Below are positions 34,363 to 41,754 of a stretch of 64,000 nt of DNA, piece by piece. The notes beneath the pieces were generated by a model. That model did not search any database. It was given only the letters and a program-made list of their open reading frames with translations, and was not told where the DNA came from. A program made the translations under genes and the position numbers. Numbering within the stretch: the stretch's first letter is position 1; each line of letters opens with the position of its first letter. Location of the stretch: assembly GCA_035255085.1 (NCBI GenBank), contig DATEZY010000113.1, forward strand, positions 17,584-81,583, in the 5' to 3' direction. Source of the stretch: Azospira sp035255085. GTDB taxonomy: Bacteria > Pseudomonadota > Gammaproteobacteria > Burkholderiales > Rhodocyclaceae.

Positions 34363-34804
34363 GGGAATGGCCGCTGGCGCTGCCGTGGTCGTGGGGCTGG
34401 TCCAGCTCCGCCGCCACCAGGTTGAGCTTGCCGTGGCGCACGCCGCGCTCGGCCATGAGGGCCTCGGCGAAGCGCCGCACCTCCCGGGTCGGACCGCGCA
34501 GGATGGCGCTCTCGATGCAATGCTCGTGGTCCAGGTGGGCGTGCAGGCTGGCCACCGTCAGGTCATGGTGGTCGTGCTGCAGGCCGGTGAGGCGCTCCGC
34601 CAGCTCCCGCTCATGGTGGTTATAGACATAGGAGAGATTGGCGACGCAGTGGGCGGCCTCGTCCCGGTCCAGGCGCCAGGCTTCGAGCTGGGCCCGCAGC
34701 AGGTCGCGCACCGCCTCGGAGCGGTTGGTGTAGCCCCGGTCGGCCATGAGGGCGTCGAATTCCCGGGCCAGATCGGCATCCAGGGAGATGGTGATACGTT
34801 CCAT
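34337..34804 (-). CDS. nikR: Nickel-responsive regulator NikR
   Basis: 155 residues. I chose ATG 34804 because AGGAG lies 4 bases before it and the protein then starts MERITISLDADLAREFDALM, as NikR does. N-terminal ribbon-helix-helix (about 1-45), then an ACT-like metal domain. Nickel ligands align with E. coli H76, H87, H89, C95: here H77, H88, H90 and C96. The C-terminus is histidine-rich (QPHDHGSASGHSHVH). It represses nickel uptake genes when nickel is plentiful. It overlaps hoxJ by 26 bases. Confidence 0.92.
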   Translation of the reverse strand: MERITISLDADLAREFDALMADRGYTNRSEAVRDLLRAQLEAWRLDRDEAAHCVANLSYVYNHHERELAERLTGLQHDHHDLTVASLHAHLDHEHCIESAILRGPTREVRRFAEALMAERGVRHGKLNLVAAELDQPHDHGSASGHSHVHLKPAR

Positions 34805-34934
34805 AGCGCTCCTGTCGGTCAAGGGAGGCAATATACCCTGCCCCGCCGAGGCAGCGAAACCGCCCCAGGCCTTTCCCGGTCAGGAAGGGCCGCTATAATC
34901 CGGCCAGACCTTATCGGCAGCAGAGGCGCGCACC

Positions 34935-35372
34935 ATGGCTGATCCAAAATTCATTCCCCTGGCGGGCCAGGGCAACTCCCACCGGGACTTCCAGGAAGCC
35001 GCCCTCAACGTCTACGCCAAGCGCCAGGAAGTGCTGGCCGCCAACATCGCCAACGCCGACACCCCCAACTACAAGGCCCGGGACCTGGATTTCCAGTCAG
35101 CCCTGGCCGCCGCCCAGGCCCGGGCGGAACAGCAGCCGGTGGAACTGAAGCTGACCGCCGCCGCCCACCTGCCGGCCAAGGGGCTACCGCCGCCGGGCCC
35201 GGACAATCTGCTCTACCACACCCCCAATCAGGCCAGCGCCGACGGCAACACGGTGGAAATGGACGTGGAACGCTCCAAGTTCGCCGAAAACGCCGTGCAT
35301 TACGAATTCGCCATGCAATACCTGGGCAACGACTACAAGGACATGATCCAGTTGCTCAACAACCTCAAGTAG
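34935..35372 (+). CDS. flgB: Flagellar basal-body rod protein FlgB (isolated gene)
   Basis: 145 residues, slightly longer than usual. The N-terminal rod-protein motif is intact (ALNVYAKRQEVLAANIANAD, then TPNYKARDLDF), and the C-terminus ends in a helix (MQYLGNDYKDMIQLLNNLK). FlgB is the proximal rod subunit. Here no flgC or other flagellar gene follows; the next gene is convergent htpX. A TATAAT (34894-34899) could drive it, without a good -35. So this flgB is split off from its usual operon or is an extra copy. Confidence 0.88.
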   Translation: MADPKFIPLAGQGNSHRDFQEAALNVYAKRQEVLAANIANADTPNYKARDLDFQSALAAAQARAEQQPVELKLTAAAHLPAKGLPPPGPDNLLYHTPNQASADGNTVEMDVERSKFAENAVHYEFAMQYLGNDYKDMIQLLNNLK

Positions 35373-35400
35373 CCGGCCCAGCCTGACGCTGGCCGGCTAC
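35369..35400. terminator. Hairpin at the flgB stop
   Basis: A perfect 10-bp stem (35369-35378 with 35391-35400) includes the flgB stop codon. No U-run follows on either strand, so termination efficiency is uncertain. Confidence 0.5.
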
Positions 35401-35419
35401 CTGAGGCCAAGCCCACGCC

Positions 35420-36295
35420 TTAACGCCGGGCCTGCAGGGCGGCGATGCGCTCCTCGATGCTCGGGTGGCTGGCGAAGGCGCTCATCCAGCCCTTGCCGCC
35501 GGCGATGCCGGAAGACGCCATGTTGGCCGGCAGGGGTTCCGGCGACAGGTTGCCGAGGCGCTGCAGGGCCGCCACCATGGGCCGGGGGTTGCCCAGCAGC
35601 TGGGCGGCACCGGCGTCGGCGCGGAATTCCCGCTGGCGGGAGAAGTACATGACGATCAGGCTGGCCAGGATGCCGAAGACGATGTCGCACACCATCACCG
35701 TCACCATGTAGCCGATGCCCGGGCCGCTACTCTCCTCGTCCTTGCGCAGGAAGCTATCCACAAGATAGCCCACCACCCGGGCGAGGAAGAAGACGAAGGT
35801 ATTCACCACCCCCTGGATCAGGGTCAGGGTCACCATGTCGCCGTTGGCCACGTGGGCCATCTCGTGGGCCAGTACCGCCTCCACCTCTTCCCGGGTCATG
35901 GACTGAAGCAGGCCGGTGGATACGGCCACCAGGGAGTTGTTGCGCGACGGGCCGGTGGCGAAGGCATTGGGATCCCCTTCGTAGATCGCCACTTCCGGCA
36001 TGGGCAGGCCTGCCTGACGCGCCAGGCGGCCGACGGTGTCCACCAGCCAGGCTTCGGTAGGGTTGGCGGGGCGCTCGATGACCTGGGCGCCGGTACTCCA
36101 CTTGGCCATGGGCTTGGACAGCCACAGGGAAATGAAGGAACCGCCAAAGCCCATCACCGCGGCGAAGCCGAGCAGGGTGGTGAGGTTCAGCCCGTTGGCC
36201 GTGAGGAAGCGGTTGAGGCCCAGCAGGTTCACCACCAGCCCCAGCACCACCATGATGGCCAGGTTGGTGGCAAGGAAGATCAGAACGCGTTTCAT
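35420..36295 (-). CDS. htpX: Membrane metalloprotease HtpX
   Basis: 291 residues. Two N-terminal membrane helices (MKRVLIFLATNLAIMVVLGL and about 35-58) are followed by the zinc motif LAHEMAHVANGDM (about residue 142) and two more helices, as in HtpX. It degrades misfolded inner-membrane proteins with its active site in the cytoplasm. N-terminal sequence and length are standard. Monocistronic. Confidence 0.95.
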   Translation of the reverse strand: MKRVLIFLATNLAIMVVLGLVVNLLGLNRFLTANGLNLTTLLGFAAVMGFGGSFISLWLSKPMAKWSTGAQVIERPANPTEAWLVDTVGRLARQAGLPMPEVAIYEGDPNAFATGPSRNNSLVAVSTGLLQSMTREEVEAVLAHEMAHVANGDMVTLTLIQGVVNTFVFFLARVVGYLVDSFLRKDEESSGPGIGYMVTVMVCDIVFGILASLIVMYFSRQREFRADAGAAQLLGNPRPMVAALQRLGNLSPEPLPANMASSGIAGGKGWMSAFASHPSIEERIAALQARR

Positions 36296-36440
36296 GGCAG
36301 TTCTCCGGAATTAGGCAATCAAAAAATTAGACAACACCCGGCGGCAAAGTCACCCGCCGCCGGAGAAGGCCAAGGTTAGGGCCTTTCACGTTCAGAAAAA
36401 AGCATAGATAATCGAAATGTAACTTCCGAAAAATCTGAAT

Positions 36441-37349
36441 ATGAGCCTTAGCCCACAACTCAACCACCGCCACCTGCACTACTTCTGGGTGGTGGCCAAG
36501 GAAGGCAGCATCAGCCGCGCCGCCGAACGCCTGGGTCTGGCCATCCAGACCATCAGCAGCCAGCTCAAGGAACTGGAGCAAAGCCTGGGCACCGCCCTGT
36601 TCGCCCCGGAAGGCCGGCGCCTGGCCCTGACCGATGCCGGACGCCTGGCCCTGGGCTACGCCGACCAGATATTCCTCCTCGGCGAACAGCTACAGGAGGC
36701 CCTCGCCGCCCGCAGCGCCACCCCGGCCCTGGCGCTGCGGGTCGGCATTTCCGACGCCCTGCCCAAGCTTTTCGCCTACCGCCTGCTGGAACCGGCCATC
36801 GGCCTGCCGGTGAAAGTGCGCCTGACCTGCCACGAGGGTGAATTCGACGATCTGCTGGCAGACCTGGCCCGGCACAAGCTGGATGTGGTACTCACTGACC
36901 GGCCGGCCGGCTCCCAGCCCAACCTGCGGGTCTTCAGCCACCCCCTGGGGGAATGCCGCATGGCCTTTTTCGCCACGGCGGACCTGGCCCGGCGCATCGC
37001 CCCGGACTTTCCCGCCGCCCTCAACGGCGCCCCGCTGCTGCTGCCCACCCGCCACACCGCCCTGCGGGATCGGCTCGACCAATGGCTGGCCGCCCGTAAC
37101 CTGCAGCCGGATATCGTCGGCGAATTCGAGGACAGCGCCCTGTTGATGACCTTCGGCCGCTCCGGCCTGGGCCTCTTTCCCGCCCCAGCCCTGCTCGCCG
37201 ACAACCTGGCGGAGCAGTTTCAGGTCCAGCCGGTGGGGGAAATGGCCGACGTGCGGGAGCAGTACTTCGCCATTTCCAACGAGCGCAAGATCAGCCACCC
37301 GGCGGTGGATGCGATTCGCCAGGGGGCAGCGGCGCTGAATCTGGGCTAG
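36441..37349 (+). CDS. nhaR: LysR-family regulator, NhaR type
   Basis: 302 residues. The N-terminal helix-turn-helix (LNHRHLHYFWVVAKEGSISR, then AAERLGLAIQTIS) is of the NhaR subgroup, and a substrate-binding domain follows (about 90-300). NhaR activates Na+/H+ antiporter genes in E. coli, but no antiporter is nearby, so the physiological target is unknown. Its 3' end overlaps the convergent gene 37291-37731 by 59 bases. Confidence 0.85.
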   Translation: MSLSPQLNHRHLHYFWVVAKEGSISRAAERLGLAIQTISSQLKELEQSLGTALFAPEGRRLALTDAGRLALGYADQIFLLGEQLQEALAARSATPALALRVGISDALPKLFAYRLLEPAIGLPVKVRLTCHEGEFDDLLADLARHKLDVVLTDRPAGSQPNLRVFSHPLGECRMAFFATADLARRIAPDFPAALNGAPLLLPTRHTALRDRLDQWLAARNLQPDIVGEFEDSALLMTFGRSGLGLFPAPALLADNLAEQFQVQPVGEMADVREQYFAISNERKISHPAVDAIRQGAAALNLG

Positions 37350-37731
37350 GCGGGGGATTAAGGGTGCCAGGGCTCGGGCCTGGAGCAGGCGCGTTGGCGG
37401 CGCAGCGGGCCGCGGCAGCCCGCATTTTCTGCAGGAAGGCCAGGCTCTCCTCCCGGCTGGTCCGCAGATGGAATTCGTGGCCGCTGCCCAGATTGCCGCC
37501 GCCGTAATAGATGCGCAGGCCGTCGGCGCGCAGATCCACGTACTGGACGATGCCCAGGTTGAGCCACACCCGGCGCTCCGGGTCCATGGGGACTTCAAAC
37601 AGACAGAAGGCGGTGGAGCCGCCGGGGGACACCTCATTGCCCGGCAGGGTGTCCGGCTGGGCCCGCAGCAGCGACGGCAGGCCGGCCAGGGCCAGGAGCA
37701 GCAAGGTGTAGCATGGGGCGCGACGGAACAT
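37291..37731 (-). CDS. Small exported protein at the end of the hydrogenase sensor operon
   Basis: 146 residues. A clear signal peptide (MFRRAPCYTLLLLALAGLPSLLRA) with GGGAGG close upstream of the ATG. The mature part has two cysteines (TAFCLFEVP, AARCAANA) and a segment predicted as mostly strands (WLNLGIVQYVDLRADGLRIYYGGG). The last 30 residues are proline-rich and are encoded antisense to the nhaR 3' end, so the true stop region may be non-conserved. 80 bases after hupV on the same strand; a link to hydrogen sensing is not shown. Confidence 0.65.
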   Translation of the reverse strand: MFRRAPCYTLLLLALAGLPSLLRAQPDTLPGNEVSPGGSTAFCLFEVPMDPERRVWLNLGIVQYVDLRADGLRIYYGGGNLGSGHEFHLRTSREESLAFLQKMRAAAARCAANAPAPGPSPGTLNPPPSPDSAPLPPGESHPPPGG

Positions 37732-37811
37732 TTCCCCTCCCGCAATCGCGGCCCGGAACAGGGCCGTCTGCTAGCTGTGACCGAAGCAGGGGGCGCGAGT
37801 TCGGCGGCGGA

Positions 37812-39269
37812 TCAATGCACCGTGCACACCATGCACGGGTCGAAGGAGCGCACCACGTGCTGCACCGCCACCGGGGCGGTGTCGGCGGCTTCGATGGGGA
37901 TGCCGGCCAGGGCCTGCTCCAGGGCGCCGGGGGTGCCGGTGGCGTCCCGGGGGGAGAAATTCCAGGTGGTGGGGGCGACGATCTGGTAGCTGGCGATGCG
38001 CCCCTCCTTCACCGTCAGCCAGTGGCCCAAGCTGCCCCGGGCCGCTTCAGTGAGGCCGACGCCCTGGACGTTGTCCGGCAGGGTGCCGTGATGGCAGAAG
38101 GGCTCGCCGGGCACCAGGTGCTGCACCCAGGATTCCATGGCCGGCACCAGGATGGCGATTTCCATGAGGCGGGCCACCACCCGGGACAGCACGCTGCCGC
38201 CCCCCTGGCGCCGGGCCAGGTCCCGCAGCAGGGGATGGCCGGCCACCAGTTGTCGCGCCAGGGCACCCACCTCGGCCACCTGGCCGCCATAGCGCGGCGC
38301 CTTGCACCAGGTGTAGGCCCCTTCCTTGTCGGGCAGGGGCTGGGTCGTCCCCTGGGCCGGCGCCACCGGAGCATCGCCGGCCAGCCAGGCATGGCTATGG
38401 TCCTCGGTCACCCGGGCAAGGTCCAGTTCGCCCTTGAGGCCGGTGCCCTGGTCCCAGGTGCCGGCGGGGAAGAAGTTGCCCAGCTGCCCCTCGGCCCCGG
38501 GATAGACGCCGACGGAAAGAAACAGACTGCCGCCCCGGCCCAGCTGCTCCAGCCCAAGGTCCCGGGCCAGGGCCAGGAAGCGGGGAAAGTCGGCCGACCG
38601 GCCCTCGCTCCAGGCGTGCAGGGCTTCGGCCCCATTCAGGGCGGCCACCGCCTCCAGGGAGTCGCCAAACAGGGTCTGCTCAAGGAAGGCACGGAATTCC
38701 CGCAGCACCGCATAGAGGCGGATTTTCTCCGCTGCCAGCACCGCCCGGGTGGTGCCCCCTGGCTGGATGGCCAGGGTATGGGGCCACTTGCCCGCCAGGT
38801 AGCCGAGCACCCGCAGGAAATCGCCCCGGGCCGGCAACACCTCCGCCGTAGCCCGGCCCACGGTGGCCTTGAAGCGGGCTTCCGTGGCGCCGAACCAGGG
38901 CCGGCCGGCGTAGGCCGGGCGGGCGAAGTCGGGCATGAAGAAGAGGTAGAAATGGGTCAGGTGGTCGGCCACGTTCTCGCAGGCCTGGATCAGGTTGCGC
39001 GCCAGGCGGCCATTGGCCGGCATGGTGAGGCCCATGGCCGCGGCCAGGGCCGAGGCGGCGGCGGCGGACTGGGAGACGGAGCAGATGCCACAGATGCGCG
39101 GCACGATCACCAGGGCATCGGCCGGGGCCTTGCCCTGCAGGATGTGCTCGAAGCCCCGGTACAGGGGGGCATTGACCCACGCCGCGGCCACCTTGCCCTC
39201 GGCCACATCCAGGGAGACTTCCAGGTCGCCTTCCACCCGGTTGAAGGGGCCCATCACCAGTCGGCTCAT
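37812..39269 (-). CDS. hupV: H2-sensing hydrogenase large subunit HupV/HoxC
   Basis: 485 residues. The two NiFe-site motifs are intact: RICGICSVSQ (about residue 58) and the C-terminal DPCMVCTVH. The protein ends exactly at that histidine, with no tail for a maturation protease; this is the mark of regulatory hydrogenases. With HupU it senses H2 and controls HoxJ/HupT. The start overlaps the hupU stop (ATGA). Catalytic uptake hydrogenases would carry a cleavable extension. Confidence 0.92.
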   Translation of the reverse strand: MSRLVMGPFNRVEGDLEVSLDVAEGKVAAAWVNAPLYRGFEHILQGKAPADALVIVPRICGICSVSQSAAAASALAAAMGLTMPANGRLARNLIQACENVADHLTHFYLFFMPDFARPAYAGRPWFGATEARFKATVGRATAEVLPARGDFLRVLGYLAGKWPHTLAIQPGGTTRAVLAAEKIRLYAVLREFRAFLEQTLFGDSLEAVAALNGAEALHAWSEGRSADFPRFLALARDLGLEQLGRGGSLFLSVGVYPGAEGQLGNFFPAGTWDQGTGLKGELDLARVTEDHSHAWLAGDAPVAPAQGTTQPLPDKEGAYTWCKAPRYGGQVAEVGALARQLVAGHPLLRDLARRQGGGSVLSRVVARLMEIAILVPAMESWVQHLVPGEPFCHHGTLPDNVQGVGLTEAARGSLGHWLTVKEGRIASYQIVAPTTWNFSPRDATGTPGALEQALAGIPIEAADTAPVAVQHVVRSFDPCMVCTVH

Positions 39270-40264
39270 TTCAACCCCGTCTTGCGGATGGCCGGCATCA
39301 CCAGCGGATGGTCGGCGGTGGCGTTCTCCCGCACCCGCTTCGGCGTCGCCGACTTGGATAAAGCGGCCAGGGCGACGAACCAGGCCTTGGGCATGTCCGA
39401 GGGCAGGCCGATGGGGATGCCCGCCACCTTGGGCGTCTCCATGAAGGCATGGCCCGGCTCCTCGAAGCCCGGTTCGGTGCAGGAGATGCAGGGGTAGCCG
39501 CCGCGCACGCAGGAGCCGACACCGTGCCAGGGCCGGGTGTTGCAGTCGGCATGGGCCTGGGTGCCCTTGCAGCCCAGGTTTTCCATCAGGCAGCCCAGTT
39601 CCGAGGGCTGGTGGGCGCTGGCCTTGAATTCATAGAACTCGTTGCGCGGGCAGCCGTGGTGCACCAGCTGGTCCGAGTAGAAGCGGGGACGCTGCAGGGC
39701 ATCCAGGTCCCCAGCCTGCAACTGGCCCAGGGCCAGGGCCATCAGGCTGTCCAGGACCCAGCCCGGGTGGGTCGGGCAACCGGCCACGTTCACCACCGGC
39801 AGGCCGGCGGCGCTCCGCCAGTCGGCCCCGAGGATGCCGCCCTTCTCCTGGCCCTCGAACTGCAGGCCGCAGGCATCGGTGGCGTTGTCACCGGCTGCCG
39901 GCACGCCGCCGAAGGCGGTGCAGCTGCCGATGGCGAAGACGTGGCGCGCCCGCTCCGCCAGGCGCCGCACCCAGTCGAGCATGGGCTGGCCGGTACCGGC
40001 CAGGACGTGGAAGCGGCCGCTGCCGTTGGGGCCCCGTAGCACGGCGCCCTCGATGCAGAGGATGTCCACCGGCAGACGGCCATCGGCGGCGGCATGGAGG
40101 ATTTCCAGGGCTTCCGGCCCCGAGGCCTCGGACAGGGCCGGGTGGAAGACCACGTTGATGCCCACATCCTGGAGCTGGGCGAACAGGTCCCGGGCGTCGG
40201 CACCGAGCAGGGACAGGGTGCAGCCGCCGCAGCCGCCGGCCTGGAGCCAGAGCAGGTTGAGCAT
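39266..40264 (-). CDS. hupU: H2-sensing hydrogenase small subunit HupU/HoxB
   Basis: 332 residues from ATG 40264 (MLNLLWLQAGGCGGCTLSLL). It lacks a twin-arginine signal peptide, unlike HupS of the uptake enzyme, so the protein stays in the cytoplasm. FeS ligands are visible: GGCGGC, GSCTAFGG, VAGCPTHPG, HHGCPRNEFYEFK, GCLMENLGCKGTQAHADCN and YPCISC. It relays electrons/signal from HupV. It lies 14 bases after hoxA and overlaps hupV by 4. Confidence 0.92.
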   Translation of the reverse strand: MLNLLWLQAGGCGGCTLSLLGADARDLFAQLQDVGINVVFHPALSEASGPEALEILHAAADGRLPVDILCIEGAVLRGPNGSGRFHVLAGTGQPMLDWVRRLAERARHVFAIGSCTAFGGVPAAGDNATDACGLQFEGQEKGGILGADWRSAAGLPVVNVAGCPTHPGWVLDSLMALALGQLQAGDLDALQRPRFYSDQLVHHGCPRNEFYEFKASAHQPSELGCLMENLGCKGTQAHADCNTRPWHGVGSCVRGGYPCISCTEPGFEEPGHAFMETPKVAGIPIGLPSDMPKAWFVALAALSKSATPKRVRENATADHPLVMPAIRKTGLK

Positions 40265-40278
40265 GGGCCGGGCCACCG

Positions 40279-41748
40279 TCAGCCCTGCTCCAGGCCGTAG
40301 CGCAGCAGCTTGTTGCGCAGGCCGACCCGGGACAGGCCCAGGTCGGCGGCGGCCTTGGACTTGTTCCAGCGGTGGCGGATCAGGGCCTCCTTCACCACCT
40401 TGGCTTCCAGCTGCTCCATGCGCTCCTTGAGACCGCCGGAGAGGTCGGCGAGGAAGGACAGCTCCGCTGCCTGGGCATCCCCCACCGGCGCCCGCAGCAC
40501 CCGGGAGGAAAGCAGCTCGGCGCCGAGCCGGGACCCCTCGCACAGGGCCAGCATGCGCAGGATTTCATTCTGCAGTTCGCGTACGTTGCCCGGCCAGCGG
40601 TGGGCGGCGATGCAGCCCAGGGTTTCGCTGGTGAAGCCATCCACCTGCTTGCCCAGGGCCTGCTGGCTCGCTTCCAGCAGCCGCTCGGCGAGCAGGGGAA
40701 TGTCCATGGGCCGCTCGCGTAGGGGCGGCACGTGCAGGGTGACGGTGGCCAGGCGGTAATAGAGGTCCTCGCGGAAGCGCCCTTCCCGCACCTCGGCCTC
40801 CAGGTCCCGGTTGGTGGCGGCGATCACCCGCACATCCACGCTCACCGGCCGGGCGCCCCCCAGGGGACGGAATTCGCCCTCCTGCAGCACCCGCAGCAGC
40901 TTCACCTGGAAGGCCGGGGAGGTCTCGCCGATTTCGTCGAGAAAGAGGGTGCCGCCGTGGGCCTGCTGGAAGAGGCCGATGCGGTCCTCGTAGGCGCCGG
41001 TGAAGGCGCCGCGCTTGTAGCCGAACAGTTCGGCCTCCAGAAGTTCGTCGGGCAGGGCGCCGCAGTTTTCCACGACGAAGGCCTGGCGCGAACGCCGGCT
41101 CTGGTAGTGGATGGCCCGGGCGAGCATTTCCTTGCCCGTGCCCGATTCGCCCATGAGCAGCACCGACAGGTCGTAGGGGGCGATCTTGGCCACCATGTCG
41201 CACACCGGATGCATGGGGCTTCCCGGGGCCCGGGTCAGGCCGTCCAGGCCCAGCTCCCTTTTGACCCGCTCGTACTTCATCTCCACCTTGCGCGCCAGCA
41301 CCGGCTCGGCGGCTCGCAGCTCCAGGGACAGGCGCTGGTTTTCCTGCTGCAGGCGCCAGACGTTGGCGGCGCTCTTTAAGGTCAGCAGCAGCTGTTCCGG
41401 CTGCCAGGGCTTGAGGAGGTACTGGTAGATGCCGGCCTCGTTGATGCCGGTGATGATGTCCTCCGCCTCGGAATAGCCGGAGAGGACGATGCGCACCGCG
41501 TCAGGCCAGCGCAGGCGCACTTCCTTGAGGAAGTCGACGCCGGAGGTGCCGGGCATACGCTGGTCGCAGAGGATGATGTGGATGCCAGCCCCCTCCCGTT
41601 CCATGACGGCCAGGGCGGCGCCGGCATCGGAGGCAGTGAAGACGTTGAAATCCTCTTCCAGAGTACGGCGCAGGGCTTCCTGGGAGCGCACCTCGTCATC
41701 GACGACGAGGACTGCGGGCAGGGCGGGCGGAGTAGCGACAGGCTTCAT
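40279..41748 (-). CDS. hoxA: NtrC-type response regulator HoxA/HupR
   Basis: 489 residues. Receiver domain with D62 in IILCDQRMPGTSG as probable phosphorylation site and the K of YLLKPW. Central AAA+ domain has GESGTGKEMLARAIHYQS, the sigma54 loop GAFTGA and LFLDEIGE. C-terminal Fis-type helix-turn-helix (LIRHRWNKSKAAADLGLSRVGLRNKL). It activates sigma54 promoters of hydrogenase genes, paired with HoxJ. In several hydrogenase systems the non-phosphorylated form is active; this cannot be judged here. It starts 6 bases after hypX. Confidence 0.92.
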   Translation of the reverse strand: MKPVATPPALPAVLVVDDEVRSQEALRRTLEEDFNVFTASDAGAALAVMEREGAGIHIILCDQRMPGTSGVDFLKEVRLRWPDAVRIVLSGYSEAEDIITGINEAGIYQYLLKPWQPEQLLLTLKSAANVWRLQQENQRLSLELRAAEPVLARKVEMKYERVKRELGLDGLTRAPGSPMHPVCDMVAKIAPYDLSVLLMGESGTGKEMLARAIHYQSRRSRQAFVVENCGALPDELLEAELFGYKRGAFTGAYEDRIGLFQQAHGGTLFLDEIGETSPAFQVKLLRVLQEGEFRPLGGARPVSVDVRVIAATNRDLEAEVREGRFREDLYYRLATVTLHVPPLRERPMDIPLLAERLLEASQQALGKQVDGFTSETLGCIAAHRWPGNVRELQNEILRMLALCEGSRLGAELLSSRVLRAPVGDAQAAELSFLADLSGGLKERMEQLEAKVVKEALIRHRWNKSKAAADLGLSRVGLRNKLLRYGLEQG

Positions 41749-41754
41749 GGGGCG

